A stretch of DNA of 46,132 bases from an uncultured Peptococcaceae bacterium (GTDB lineage Bacteria > Bacillota > Peptococcia > Peptococcales > Peptococcaceae): positions 1-46,132 of the forward strand of contig CATJSX010000176.1 in NCBI GenBank assembly GCA_949743265.1, in the 5' to 3' direction. Each line of letters begins with the position of its first letter. Position 1 is the first letter of the stretch. Under the pieces are notes generated by a model. The model saw only the letters and a program-made list of their open reading frames with translations. It searched no databases and was not told the DNA's origin. The translations under genes and the position numbers were made by a program. This document shows, in pieces, positions 35,082-44,483 of this stretch.

Positions 35082-36860
35082 CTATTTATTTTTTAAATCC
35101 AATTTGATATGCAACTCCCGCAACTGTGCCGAAGAAACAGCAGACGGCGCTTCAAACATTAAATCCATAGCGCTCTGCGTTTTGGGGAAAGCGATAACGT
35201 CGCGAATACTTTCGCGTTTAGCCATCAGCATGATCAAACGATCCAACCCCAAAGCAATGCCGCCATGAGGTGGTGTCCCATATTCAAAAGCGGTCATGAA
35301 ATTGCCGAACTGCTCTTGATAAACTTCTGGCGCCATATCTAAAAGTTTGAACATTTTTTCCTGAATATCCCGCTCATGAATACGAATACTGCCGCCGCCA
35401 GCTTCAACGCCATTTAGAACAACATCGTAAGCCCGCGCCCTTACTTTACTCGGCTCTACTGCCATCAAGGGGATATCTTCTTTAAGCGGCGCTGTAAAAG
35501 GATGGTGCATGGCAAAGTAACGCCCGCTCTCATCGTCCCATTCCAACAACGGAAATTCTGTCACCCACAAGAAATTTAATTCATCGTGATCAATCAAATC
35601 CAGCCGTTTTGCCAATTCCAGCCGCAAATGTCCTAAAGCATCGCAAGCAATTTTATGGGTATCAGCCACACAGAAAATAATATCGCCCGCTTCAGCTTTC
35701 GCTGTGGTCAAAATCGCCTTGAGTTCTTCCTCAGTCAAAAATTTTGTAATAGGCGATTTAATCTCATTTTCTTCAATAACGAAATAAGCCAAACCTTTAG
35801 CGCCGTAAATGCTGACAAATTTAGTCAAATCATCAATTTGACGACGAGGCATATTGGAGCAGCCTTTAGCGTTAATAGCTTTCACAACACCGCCGTTTTT
35901 GACCGCTTGATTAAAGACCTTAAAGCCGCAATTTTGGGCAATAGCACTCAAATCTACCAATTCAAAGCCAAAGCGCAAATCTGGTTTATCTGAGCCGTAG
36001 CGGTTCATAGCTTCATCATAAGTTAGTCGCGGAAACGGTGTGACAATATCCCGATTCATGGTTTTTTTGAATACGTACTTGAGCATTTCTTCCGTATTGG
36101 TCATAATGTCTTCTTCATCGACAAAAGATAACTCCATATCTAACTGCGTAAATTCCGGCTGACGGTCAGCACGCAAATCTTCATCACGGAAACAACGGGC
36201 AATTTGGTAATAACGCTCCATACCAGCTACCATCAACAGTTGTTTGTACTGTTGAGGCGATTGCGGCAGCGCATAGAATTTGCCTTCGTTGACGCGGCTG
36301 GGTACCAAATAATCACGTGCGCCTTCTGGCGTGCTTTTCATCAAAATCGGCGTTTCAATTTCCAAAAAATCATGCTCGTCAAGAAAATCGCGAATACTTT
36401 TAATCACTTGATGACGCAGCATCAAATTTCGCTGCATTTCTGGACGGCGCAAATCAAGATAACGATATTTCAGCCGCAAATTTTCATCAACGTCAACGCC
36501 GTCTGTAATGTAAAAAGGCGGTGTTTTGGCTTTGTTCAAAATGACCATTTCGCTGGCAGAAACGTCAATATCCCCTGTCGCCAAATTAGGATTGATCATG
36601 CCTTCGGGACGAACGACAACAGAACCTTTAACGGCAATAACGTATTCGCTGCGTACCGCTTCTGCTTGTTGAAAACATTCGGCACTGGCAGTTTCAGGAC
36701 TGCAAGTAACTTGGACAATACCCGAACGATCCCGCAAATCAATAAAGATCACGCCGCCATGGTCGCGGCGTTTCTGCGCCCAACCCATCAAGACGACTTC
36801 ACTGCCCACATCGCTTTTGCGCAAATCGTTGCAATGGTGCGTTCTTTTTAAACTGCTCAT
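35082..36860 (-). CDS. aspS: Aspartyl-tRNA synthetase
   Basis: A 592-residue bacterial-type class II enzyme. An N-terminal anticodon-binding OB fold ([25 protein letters not shown] split across about 24-50) is followed by the catalytic domain with the flipping loop ([11 protein letters not shown]), motif 2 ([19 protein letters not shown]) and motif 3 ([13 protein letters not shown]). The bacterial GAD insert lies between. The RRDHGG His resembles the residue seen in non-discriminating enzymes that also charge tRNA-Asn; this is a weak inference. Start codon abuts the hisS stop (TAAATG), so both are one operon under the T-box leader. Confidence 0.97.
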   Translation of the reverse strand: MSSLKRTHHCNDLRKSDVGSEVVLMGWAQKRRDHGGVIFIDLRDRSGIVQVTCSPETASAECFQQAEAVRSEYVIAVKGSVVVRPEGMINPNLATGDIDVSASEMVILNKAKTPPFYITDGVDVDENLRLKYRYLDLRRPEMQRNLMLRHQVIKSIRDFLDEHDFLEIETPILMKSTPEGARDYLVPSRVNEGKFYALPQSPQQYKQLLMVAGMERYYQIARCFRDEDLRADRQPEFTQLDMELSFVDEEDIMTNTEEMLKYVFKKTMNRDIVTPFPRLTYDEAMNRYGSDKPDLRFGFELVDLSAIAQNCGFKVFNQAVKNGGVVKAINAKGCSNMPRRQIDDLTKFVSIYGAKGLAYFVIEENEIKSPITKFLTEEELKAILTTAKAEAGDIIFCVADTHKIACDALGHLRLELAKRLDLIDHDELNFLWVTEFPLLEWDDESGRYFAMHHPFTAPLKEDIPLMAVEPSKVRARAYDVVLNGVEAGGGSIRIHERDIQEKMFKLLDMAPEVYQEQFGNFMTAFEYGTPPHGGIALGLDRLIMLMAKRESIRDVIAFPKTQSAMDLMFEAPSAVSSAQLRELHIKLDLKNK

Positions 36861-38123
36861 TTATAGTCTCTCCTTTAAAAAGTGTGTTAATTCATCAATA
36901 GACACCGTTATTTGTTCGCTGGTACTCATTTCCCGCACTTGCACTTGGCGCTTGTCTATTTCTTCTTCGCCAATGATAACGGTAAATTTGACCTGCATAC
37001 GATCGGCGCCTTTCATCTGCGCTTTAAGACTGCGATCCAAATAATCAATTTCGGTATAAATCCCTTGATTGCGCAAATCCATCGCCAAAAGAAAACTTTC
37101 TTTCTTAGCTGCTTCTCCTAAAGACGCGATATAGACTTGCGGATATACTTCAAAATTCAAATCAATTTGCTGTTCTTCCAGCGTCAAGAGCAGCCGCTCC
37201 AGCCCAATGGCCATGCCAATGCCCGGCATATCTTCGCCGCCGCACTGCGCTAAGAGGCTATTGTAGCGACCGCCGCCGCAAATAGCGTTCTGTGCTGAAC
37301 CGACGCTGTTAATAACGACTTCAAAAGCCGTACGAGTATAATAATCCAATCCTCGTACCAGATTGGTATCCACTTGATAAGTAATATTCATGCCATCTAA
37401 ATAGCTCTTTAACTGCTCAAAATGATTGCGGCAATCATCACAAGCTGCCTCGATAGTCGTCGGCGCATTCTGAGCAGCTTTGCGGCAAGATTCGTTTTTG
37501 CAATCTAAAATTCTCAGCGGATTTTTTGCCAGTCTGCCCAAACAAGTAGGGCATAATTCCGCTTTGTGCGCCGAGAAATATTGCCGCAAAGCTTCCTGAT
37601 GAGCAGGACGGCAGTTGCTGCAACCGACAGTATTGATCTTAGTCGTCAACGCGTTTAATCCCAGCGTTTTAAAAAAAGTAGTAGCTAAAGCAATGACCTC
37701 AGCGTCAATACTAGCATCGCTAACGCCAAAAACTTCAATGCCGAATTGATGAAACTGCCGATAGCGTCCTGCTTGCGGCTGATCATAACGAAACATCGGT
37801 CCCATATAGTAAAGTTTCGTCGGCTGGGGCTGAGCATACAATTTATTTTCCAAAAAAGCGCGTACCGTTCCAGCAGTGCCCTCCGGTCGTAAAGTCATAT
37901 GGCGAAAACCTTTGTCTTCAAAAGAATACATTTCTTTTTCAACGATGTCTGTCGTTTCCCCAACGCTGCGCAAAAATAATTCGGTGTGTTCAAATATGGG
38001 CGTACGGATTTCCCGATAGCCCCATTTGGCACACAGCTGGCGAACTTGATTTTCGATAAACTGCCATTTCTCCACTTGATTAGGCAAAAAATCGTTGGTT
38101 CCTCGTGGTCTTGTCGTCAACAT
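36861..38123 (-). CDS. hisS: Histidyl-tRNA synthetase
   Basis: A 420-residue class II enzyme. It has the motif 1 region RPRGTNDFLP, the PEGTAGTVRA block, motif 2 (MFRYDQPQAGRYRQFHQFGIE), the histidine-A motif LVRGLDYYTRTAFE, and motif 3 (GIGMAIGLERLLL), then an anticodon-binding domain. A central insertion (about 165-215) has cysteine pairs CSNC, CPTC and CKNESC, which look metal-binding. It is the first gene of hisS-aspS, with AAAGGA before the ATG and the T-box terminator immediately upstream. Confidence 0.97.
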   Translation of the reverse strand: MLTTRPRGTNDFLPNQVEKWQFIENQVRQLCAKWGYREIRTPIFEHTELFLRSVGETTDIVEKEMYSFEDKGFRHMTLRPEGTAGTVRAFLENKLYAQPQPTKLYYMGPMFRYDQPQAGRYRQFHQFGIEVFGVSDASIDAEVIALATTFFKTLGLNALTTKINTVGCSNCRPAHQEALRQYFSAHKAELCPTCLGRLAKNPLRILDCKNESCRKAAQNAPTTIEAACDDCRNHFEQLKSYLDGMNITYQVDTNLVRGLDYYTRTAFEVVINSVGSAQNAICGGGRYNSLLAQCGGEDMPGIGMAIGLERLLLTLEEQQIDLNFEVYPQVYIASLGEAAKKESFLLAMDLRNQGIYTEIDYLDRSLKAQMKGADRMQVKFTVIIGEEEIDKRQVQVREMSTSEQITVSIDELTHFLKERL

Positions 38124-38161
38124 TGTCTCTTCGTCCTTTCTTCAAATTTTAAGCAAACCAT

Positions 38162-38212
38162 AAAAAAATAGCCCCCATTCCCAAAAAATACTTTTGGGAC
38201 GAGACTATATGC
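38162..38212 (-). terminator. T-box attenuator terminator
   Basis: On the minus strand, ATAGTCTCGTCCCAAAA folds back on TTTTTTGGGAATGGGGGCTAT, followed by TTTTTTT. In the charged-tRNA state this stops transcription before hisS. The competing antiterminator uses the T-box sequence just upstream. Confidence 0.85.
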
Positions 38213-38410
38213 CCGCGGTGCCACCCAATTTGGATATTTTTAAATATCCCACTCTAGCAGATAAAGGCTGCTTCCTTTGATGATCATAAACGATAAGGCT
38301 GTTTCCATCTGCGTTTTTATAAAGCCCCTTTCAGTCGCGAGGGCATCTCCCTGAATAAAATTTCACCGCAAATATTTGTCCTTGTCTATCATCACAACCA
38401 TATAATGTTA
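38165..38410 (-). promoter_or_regulatory. T-box riboswitch controlling hisS-aspS
   Basis: The T-box core TGGGTGGCACCGCGGGC is at 38211-38227 on the minus strand, a near-perfect family match. Upstream, stem I opens with GATGATAGACAAGG and closes with a matching ATCATC. Its distal part (CAGGGAGATGCCC...GCGACTG) has the T-loop pair that stacks on the tRNA elbow. Uncharged tRNA binding would stabilise the antiterminator and turn on both synthetase genes. The specifier codon cannot be fixed by eye: a GAT (Asp) follows the upper stem-I helix, but His codons are not excluded. Confidence 0.95.
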
Positions 38411-38416
38411 CCGATA

Positions 38417-38445
38417 ATTTTAGCCAATAGCTCTCCATTTGTCAA
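38417..38445 (-). promoter_or_regulatory. Promoter of the T-box/hisS-aspS operon
   Basis: On the minus strand, TTGACA (38440-38445), 17-base spacer, TAAAAT (38417-38422). Confidence 0.8.
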
Positions 38446-38542
38446 CAGCCGAAAATCAAGAAAAAATTTCTTTTATGTGAAAGCATTTTGTAGTACAATC
38501 AAAATAGTATCGTGTACATCACAAAATTGAGGAGGTTATCTA

Positions 38543-39649
38543 ATGAAAAGATGCTTTATTTATCAAGATGAAAAATCACAAAAATTTTGGAACATTGATA
38601 TTGGCGATACGACTTTTATCGTTAATTATGGCCGTTTAGGCACGCAAGGACAAACGCAGGAAAAATCTTTTGCTCAAGCGGAGGATTGCCAAAAAGCGGC
38701 GCAAAAAGCTATTGACGAAAAAATCAAAAAAGGCTATACCGAAGTTTCAGAAGAAACCGTCGCCAATACGGCAGATGAAGCCAAACGCTTTAGTCTAACA
38801 TACGATGAACAAGAAGACGAAGGCATCGAATTGCTTTTTAAAAAAATTCTGGGCTACAAAAAATTAGCCACACTAAAACATATGACCATCGCCAATTGGC
38901 CCGAAGCCTATGCCAACAGCGCCGACGACGTTATTCAATGGCTTATCGAACACAAAGAAAAATTTCAGCAGTTGGAAAGCCTGCATATCGGCGATATGAC
39001 TTACGAAGAATGTGAAATTTCATGGATTATACAAGCAAATTACAGTCAGTTATGGTCGGCTTTTCCTCATCTAAAAGCGCTGACGGTGCAGGGGTCCACA
39101 GATTTGTCGCTAGGCGAAATCGTCAGCGACCATTTAGAAAGTCTCGAGATTATTTGCGGCGGTTTGCCCGGCGGTGTTATTGACGCAGTAACCAACGCCA
39201 AAGCGCCTAATCTGCGCAAAGTCAATCTGTATCTGGGCGATGAAAATTATGGCTTTGATGGCAATTTGGACGCTGTTAAACGTTTCTTGACGGATTCCCA
39301 TTTTCCTAAACTCACTTATTTGGGCATTTGCAATATTGATTATCAATACGCTGATGAAGCTGCCGAACTCATTTGCCACTGTCAATATGCGCCGCAAATT
39401 GAAGTGTTGGATATGTCCAAAAGCGTGCTGACCGATAAAGGCGGGCAAGTGCTCTTGGATAATTTGGATAAATTCCCCAAACTTCAGCTGCTGGATTTGG
39501 AATATCATTATTTGTCCGCCAAAATGATGGAGAAATTTAGAAAACTGCCTATCAAAGTGAAAATCGGCGATCCGCAAGTGCTGGATTTCGACGAAGAAGA
39601 TGAAGACGGCGAAAGATTCTGCTACAGTGGTCCTATGTTTACGGAATAG
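38543..39649 (+). CDS. WGR-domain and leucine-rich-repeat protein (STM4015-like)
   Basis: A 368-residue protein. Residues 1-70 are a WGR domain; the signature appears as VNYGRLGTQGQTQEKSF, with the usual W replaced by the N-Y of NYGR. The rest (about 110-345) is a series of irregular leucine-rich repeats (LESLHIGDM, LKALTVQGS, LEIICGG, LRKVNLYLG, LTYLGICNI, IEVLDMSKS, LQLLDLEYH), each with a beta-strand core. It ends in a Glu/Asp-rich tail. The WGR-LRR pairing resembles the STM4015 family, whose function is unknown. A GGAGGTT site precedes the ATG. It stands alone, divergent from hisS. Confidence 0.85.
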   Translation: MKRCFIYQDEKSQKFWNIDIGDTTFIVNYGRLGTQGQTQEKSFAQAEDCQKAAQKAIDEKIKKGYTEVSEETVANTADEAKRFSLTYDEQEDEGIELLFKKILGYKKLATLKHMTIANWPEAYANSADDVIQWLIEHKEKFQQLESLHIGDMTYEECEISWIIQANYSQLWSAFPHLKALTVQGSTDLSLGEIVSDHLESLEIICGGLPGGVIDAVTNAKAPNLRKVNLYLGDENYGFDGNLDAVKRFLTDSHFPKLTYLGICNIDYQYADEAAELICHCQYAPQIEVLDMSKSVLTDKGGQVLLDNLDKFPKLQLLDLEYHYLSAKMMEKFRKLPIKVKIGDPQVLDFDEEDEDGERFCYSGPMFTE

Positions 39650-39650
39650 A

Positions 39651-39696
39651 ATAATAAAAATGCTGTCAGGCAAAAGCTTGACAGCATTTTTATTAT
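39651..39696. terminator. Terminator after the WGR/LRR gene
   Basis: A very long stem: ATAATAAAAATGCTGTCA plus GGC pairs with its mirror at 39675-39696, AAAA loop. It ends in TTTTTATTAT and is symmetric, so it also serves the minus-strand LysR gene ending at 39815. Confidence 0.9.
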
Positions 39697-39814
39697 GACG
39701 CAAAGCAAAAAATTGGTTATTTCTGCTTTTGTTTATAATGCTTAATGATTTCCAGTATATTTTGATGCAACTTCTTAATATCCGTTATTTTATTATGATC
39801 ATTAAACAAAAAAT

Positions 39815-40708
39815 TTATGAGATATGTTCACAAAAGAGCTTTATATAAGACATTTTTTCTACGGAATCCAAATTTTGAATATAACCTATGCTGGAAAATA
39901 TCTTATCCTTTAAAGGATGCGCTATCAAAGATGTTCCTAAATTATAAAATGGCGCTGTAGAAATTTGTGTATAAAGAGCATAGCCTAAACCGTCTTCTAA
40001 TAATTGATTATATAACATCTCATTGTCAGAATAAATGACAGAATCAATACCATAATACCGCAATATACGATAAGGAAGATAATCATCTAAATTTTCATCT
40101 AATGTCAACAAAATTGCCGGATATGCTGCTAGTTGCTCAAAAGATAGGGCAGTATATTTATTTAAAGGATGTTTTTTGCATACAACGACAGAAAAAGATA
40201 AATGCATGATCGGTGTAAAAGGTAGAGCGATTTTTTCACGAAAATCGTTTTCCTCATTGATGAATAACATCGAAAAAAATCCCAAATCAAGTGAAGAATT
40301 TTTCAATTGATCAATGATCATTGAAGAAGACATCGTAGAAATATCTAGTTGAACATTGGGAAGATTTTTATAAAAATAGCTGATGCTTTTAGGAAGTAAA
40401 TGGCGCACAACTACTGGAACAGCACCGATTTTTAAGCATATCTCTTCTTTATTTTGTACTAGAAAATGTAAAGTTATATCCTCTAATTTATCTAAAATTT
40501 TTGTGACTTCAGCTAACAAATATTCTCCAGACGAGGTCAGTTCAACGCCGCGAGAAGTGCGTAAAAAAAGGGACACATGCAGTTCGTTTTCGAGTTTTTT
40601 AATAGCTACACTTAAAGCTTGTTGCGAAATATAAAGTTGTCGGCTAGCTTCGGTAATGGAACCTACTTCTGCTAATTTTTTAAAATAAGTTAACTGTTCT
40701 AAACGCAT
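39815..40708 (-). CDS. LysR-family regulator, divergent from phosphatase-superfamily copy 2
   Basis: A 297-residue LysR-type regulator. The helix-turn-helix (EVGSITEASRQLYISQQALSV) is at about residues 14-34 and is followed by SLFLRTSRGVELTSSG. It is divergent from the enzyme gene at 40905 across about 195 bases containing a spaced inverted repeat. The layout mirrors the LysR/enzyme pair at 10209-13376. The most likely targets are the enzyme and the transporter that follows it. Confidence 0.93.
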   Translation of the reverse strand: MRLEQLTYFKKLAEVGSITEASRQLYISQQALSVAIKKLENELHVSLFLRTSRGVELTSSGEYLLAEVTKILDKLEDITLHFLVQNKEEICLKIGAVPVVVRHLLPKSISYFYKNLPNVQLDISTMSSSMIIDQLKNSSLDLGFFSMLFINEENDFREKIALPFTPIMHLSFSVVVCKKHPLNKYTALSFEQLAAYPAILLTLDENLDDYLPYRILRYYGIDSVIYSDNEMLYNQLLEDGLGYALYTQISTAPFYNLGTSLIAHPLKDKIFSSIGYIQNLDSVEKMSYIKLFCEHIS

Positions 40709-40803
40709 ATCTTTTCCTCCTTTTTATTTAATATATCAGAAACGACAACACTTTACAAGCAAATGTTCGTCCTCAACTGCTATTTGTGGATTGAAGGCAT
40801 ATT

Positions 40804-40839
40804 TTGAAATAAAAACTGATTTTATAAAAATTATTTCAA
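40804..40839. promoter_or_regulatory. Spaced inverted repeat, candidate LysR operator
   Basis: TTGAAATAA (40804-40812) and its exact complement TTATTTCAA (40831-40839), 18 bases apart. The right arm ends three bases before the TACAAT -10 box, so it covers the -35 region. Confidence 0.5.
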
Positions 40840-40848
40840 TGATACAAT
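40840..40848 (+). promoter_or_regulatory. Extended -10 promoter of phosphatase-superfamily copy 2
   Basis: TGATACAAT: TACAAT at 40843-40848 with a TG extension. The -35 position reads TTTTAT, a poor match, so activation by the LysR protein is plausible. Confidence 0.5.
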
Positions 40849-40904
40849 AGGTTTAGAACGAAAAGACAACATTATAAAATTATTACTTAGGGAGGTTATT
40901 TTTG

Positions 40905-42896
40905 ATGAAACGAAATGCATTAACAGAAAAAATTATTGTCTTGGGAGTTGACGGCATGGATCCCAGGTTGACCAAGAAGTATCTGTCAATGGGCATTATG
41001 CCTAATGTGCAAACATTACTAACACGAGGTGTTGCTAGAGAAGATTTAGTATTATTGGGTGGACAGCCTACTGTAACGCCGCCAATGTGGACGACTTTAG
41101 CAACTGGCGCTTATCCAGTAACGCACGGAATTACTTGTTTTAATGGACAAGGCAGCAATATTGACGAAACGGTGTACAATATTGATTCACGTCGCTGTAA
41201 AGCGGAGCCTCTTTGGAATGTATTTGCTGAAGCTGGCAAAAAAACACTTGTGTGGCATTGGCCCGGTTCTTCTTGGCCACCAACCAGTGATAGCCCTAAT
41301 TTATCGGTAGTAGACGGTCTGACTCCTGCTGTAGTCAATTCTTTTGCTCAGATTTGCGGAGAATCATTAATTATGGCTAATACTAATGTAAAAGAAATTA
41401 CTTTTCAAGAAAAAGCCGCTTCTGATAGTAATATACCGTGTGTTATTGATAATCAAAAAGATCAAAGAGATAGTGGTACCAATATGGGTGCTACCGGATT
41501 GATCTTACGTCCAGAAGACGGAGAACATGCGCTGAGTACAACGCCTTTTGACGTCGCTTTATCTCCTATTACGGCACCTCATGGATGGGATATAGAAACA
41601 ACGGGAAACTTAGAATGTGTTTTGTTATTTTCTAACGGCATGGTTCGCCGTCCGGCACTAATTTTAGCTGATAACGATGGAAAATACAGCCAAGTTGCGA
41701 TATATCGCTCAAAAAAAGATCACGAACCATTACTTGTTTTGGATAAGAATGTATTTTATGCTGATATCGTAGATGATGGCTTTCGCGGAGAAGAGAAAAT
41801 ACGCGCTTCACGACATATGCGTATTTTGGAATTAGCAGAAGATGGCAAAAGATTAAAAATATGGGTATCTCCTCTGATGAATATTGATTATGATGAACTT
41901 TTTCATCCACGAGAATTATACTACGATGTGATAACACATTGTGGTTATGCAAAACCCCATTCTTTGGTTGGCGGCGGCGATAAACAACTAATCGAAGATT
42001 GCATGAGTGTGACATGGGATCTTGTTTGTCAGTGGTATGCTGATGCCATTAATTATCTGATAGAAAATCATCAATATGAGATTATTTTTTCACATTTGCA
42101 CAATATTGATCTGCAAGGTCATATGTTGATTAAACATTTAAAAGACCATGGCAAAAACAAATTAACCGAAGAAGAGTATGAGCTTTTGGTTCGTCGTATG
42201 TATACACAAACCGATGAGTATATCGGCAAATTTCTTCATTTACTTGATGAAAATTGGACAATTTTGCTCGTTTCTGATCATGCCGCTGTCGCCTCTGAAT
42301 ATGAACCGCTTTTGATGGGTGACTGCACGGGTATCAACGTTCGTTTGATGGAAGAATTAGGCTTTACAGTATTAAAAAAAGATGAAAATGGCAAAGATTT
42401 GTATGAAATTGATTGGGATAATACTAAAGCTGTAGCACCAAGAGGAAATCATATTTATTTAAATATCAAAGGTCGCCAGCCATATGGTATCGTTGATACC
42501 AAAGATCAGTATGAACTGGAAGAAGAAATTATCACTGCATTATATGGTTATAAACATCCCCAAAGCGGTAAACGTGTTATTGCGTTGGCTTTGCGTAACC
42601 GAGATGCTATATTGCTTGGTATGGGGGGAGCCGAATCTGGAGATATAATTTATTGGAATGCAGAAGGCTATAATTATGATCATTGCGATTCATTATCAAC
42701 TACTTTAGGATATGGCGACACATCAGTATCTCCTATTTTCATAGGTGCAGGTAAAGGGTTGAAAGCTGGTTATAAAACGGAACGTATTATTCGTATGGTT
42801 GATATCGCTCCAACAATGGCAGTTTTAGGCGGTGTGCGCATGCCTAGAGCATGTGAAGGAGCGCCGATTTATCAAGTTTTAGCCGAAGAATATTAA
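40905..42896 (+). CDS. Alkaline-phosphatase-superfamily phosphodiesterase/phosphatase, copy 2
   Basis: A 663-residue paralogue of the enzyme at 11343-13376, alignable end to end. Shared blocks are GVDGMDPRLTKKYLSMGIMP, TVTPPMWTTLATG (nucleophile Thr in VTPP), VWHWPGS, FSHLHNIDLQGH, LVSDHA and TSVSPIFIGAG. The metal-ligand Asp/His set appears complete. ATG at 40905 is favoured over TTG three bases earlier because GGAGG is nine bases upstream of the ATG. No signal peptide. An SLC13-type transporter follows on the same strand, so the substrate or product may be taken up by that carrier. Confidence 0.88.
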   Translation: MKRNALTEKIIVLGVDGMDPRLTKKYLSMGIMPNVQTLLTRGVAREDLVLLGGQPTVTPPMWTTLATGAYPVTHGITCFNGQGSNIDETVYNIDSRRCKAEPLWNVFAEAGKKTLVWHWPGSSWPPTSDSPNLSVVDGLTPAVVNSFAQICGESLIMANTNVKEITFQEKAASDSNIPCVIDNQKDQRDSGTNMGATGLILRPEDGEHALSTTPFDVALSPITAPHGWDIETTGNLECVLLFSNGMVRRPALILADNDGKYSQVAIYRSKKDHEPLLVLDKNVFYADIVDDGFRGEEKIRASRHMRILELAEDGKRLKIWVSPLMNIDYDELFHPRELYYDVITHCGYAKPHSLVGGGDKQLIEDCMSVTWDLVCQWYADAINYLIENHQYEIIFSHLHNIDLQGHMLIKHLKDHGKNKLTEEEYELLVRRMYTQTDEYIGKFLHLLDENWTILLVSDHAAVASEYEPLLMGDCTGINVRLMEELGFTVLKKDENGKDLYEIDWDNTKAVAPRGNHIYLNIKGRQPYGIVDTKDQYELEEEIITALYGYKHPQSGKRVIALALRNRDAILLGMGGAESGDIIYWNAEGYNYDHCDSLSTTLGYGDTSVSPIFIGAGKGLKAGYKTERIIRMVDIAPTMAVLGGVRMPRACEGAPIYQVLAEEY

Positions 42897-42904
42897 TCAT
42901 AGGA

Positions 42905-42939
42905 GAGAATTTCGCTGAAAATTTTTCTGCGAAATTCTC
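42905..42939 (+). other. Hairpin in the enzyme-transporter gap
   Basis: GAGAATTTCGC pairs perfectly with GCGAAATTCTC, 13-base loop. No T-run follows (AAAATGG), so it is more likely a messenger stabiliser or partial attenuator than a terminator. Confidence 0.5.
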
Positions 42940-42965
42940 AAAATGGCTTATATGGAGGGGTTTTT

Positions 42966-44423
42966 ATGCTAAATGAATCAACGAAAAAGAAAATTGCTAT
43001 TTCCTATATTCATTTTACGATAATGTGTTTGATTATGTTCGGTTTTCGTTTTATCCCGCCATTTTTATCTGTGACACCAGTGGGCATGACAGTGTTGGGA
43101 GCATTTTTAGGATGGCTGTATGGGGTTTGTTTTTCAGATATGTGTCTTGCTTCTTTATTGGGATTTATCGCTATTAGTCTTACAGGAATTATGCCCATTG
43201 CGGACTACTATAAAGCCGGTTTTGGCAACGAAACGGTTATCTTAATTATCTTTGGTATGTTCTTTCTGGGAGGATTAATTGCCAAATTTGATCTCACCAA
43301 TCTTTTGCTTAAAAAAATTTTCCAAATCAAATTTCTTTATAAAAAACCTTGGATTTTGTCAGGCGGGCTACTGATCTTGGCGTACTTTACTTGCGTTTTC
43401 ACTAATCCTTACATCGTTGTTTTGTTTTTTTATCAAATAGTTATTACGATCAGCCAGAAAGCGGATTTCAAACCCTTTTCTATGTGGCCGTCCATGATGA
43501 TTATTGGCAGCACTATATTAGCTAGTATGGCAATTATAGGTATGCCTTATCAAGGAACTGTACTACTTTTTATGGGAATCTTTAGCGGCGTTATGGGTGA
43601 GATGGCGATAGGATGGGGAGCTTACATGCTTTGGGTAAATCTAATCGTTATTATAGGAATAGTTGCATATCTTATCGCTTGTCGTTTTATTTTTAGAGCG
43701 GATATTTCAGCGTTGAATGATTTGGACGCTTCATTCTTTGGTGAAGCTGAAAAAGCTACTAAAGAGCAAAAAATTGCTTTAAGCCTAATGGCACTATTTG
43801 TATGCTTATTATTAGGATTTGGTTTTGTACCAGAAAGTTGGTTTATAAAATCTTACCTAAATGCTATTGGATTAGCGGGGTTAGTCATGTTTTGTATTAT
43901 TCTTGCTAATATTATTCACGTGGACAATAAGCCGTTTATCGGTTTTATTGAAATGGCAGTTAATGGTATACAATGGAATGTATTTTTATTAACGGCTTTT
44001 TCTATTCCTCTGATGACGATATTGACTAATCAAGAAACCGGAATCATGGCTTCTTTAACAGCTGTACTGACTCCTGTATTAAATGGACATTCTCCCTTTG
44101 TCTTTATTATCATCGTTTTAATTGTTAGCGTCATTCTGACCAACTGTTTAAATAATATGGTGGTTATCATGATTATGATACCCGTTTTATGCGGCTACGC
44201 TATGGAAATGAATTTGAACCCTGCTTTGCTCATTACTATGTTAATTATTACTGGCTATTTGGCTATTTTATTACCAGCTGGTTCGCCATTAACAGCGATT
44301 ATGTTTAGCTATAAGGAATGGGTGAACTTGAAAACTGTTTGGCTTTATGGCGGATTGATTTTAGTTATTTGGCTTTTGACTATGCTAATAGTTGGCATTC
44401 CTTTGGGAAATTGGTTATTTTAA
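42966..44423 (+). CDS. SLC13/CitT-like anion transporter
   Basis: A 485-residue membrane protein with about 11-12 hydrophobic segments. It resembles the SLC13/DASS or ArsB-type ion-transporter superfamily: paired halves each have a re-entrant region, with TNPYIVV in the first half and TNCLNNMVVIM in the second (Thr-Asn motifs like the SNT/SNA substrate and sodium sites). GAGGGG precedes the ATG. It follows the phosphatase-superfamily gene by 69 bases and lies in the same operon. A dicarboxylate, sulfate or organic-acid substrate is plausible; it could import the enzyme's substrate. Confidence 0.82.
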   Translation: MLNESTKKKIAISYIHFTIMCLIMFGFRFIPPFLSVTPVGMTVLGAFLGWLYGVCFSDMCLASLLGFIAISLTGIMPIADYYKAGFGNETVILIIFGMFFLGGLIAKFDLTNLLLKKIFQIKFLYKKPWILSGGLLILAYFTCVFTNPYIVVLFFYQIVITISQKADFKPFSMWPSMMIIGSTILASMAIIGMPYQGTVLLFMGIFSGVMGEMAIGWGAYMLWVNLIVIIGIVAYLIACRFIFRADISALNDLDASFFGEAEKATKEQKIALSLMALFVCLLLGFGFVPESWFIKSYLNAIGLAGLVMFCIILANIIHVDNKPFIGFIEMAVNGIQWNVFLLTAFSIPLMTILTNQETGIMASLTAVLTPVLNGHSPFVFIIIVLIVSVILTNCLNNMVVIMIMIPVLCGYAMEMNLNPALLITMLIITGYLAILLPAGSPLTAIMFSYKEWVNLKTVWLYGGLILVIWLLTMLIVGIPLGNWLF

Positions 44424-44436
44424 ATCATTTCAAAAA

Positions 44437-44470
44437 AAACGTCGCAACTATATGTAGTTGCGACGTTTAT
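44437..44470. terminator. Bidirectional terminator between the transporter and yajC
   Basis: AAACGTCGCAACTA pairs perfectly with TAGTTGCGACGTTT, loop TATG. Poly-A on one side and T-rich on the other serve both convergent genes. Confidence 0.85.
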
Positions 44471-44483
44471 CATTTAGTTGATT

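Noticed and set aside
36204-36851. A 215-codon open frame on the plus strand inside aspS
   Set aside because: It is antisense to well-supported aspS codons, has no ribosome site, and its composition (many His, Gln, Phe, Asn) is typical of a reverse-frame shadow.
39134-39703. A 189-codon minus-strand frame opposite the WGR/LRR gene
   Set aside because: It runs antisense to a protein with clear repeat structure, crosses the terminator and lacks a ribosome site.
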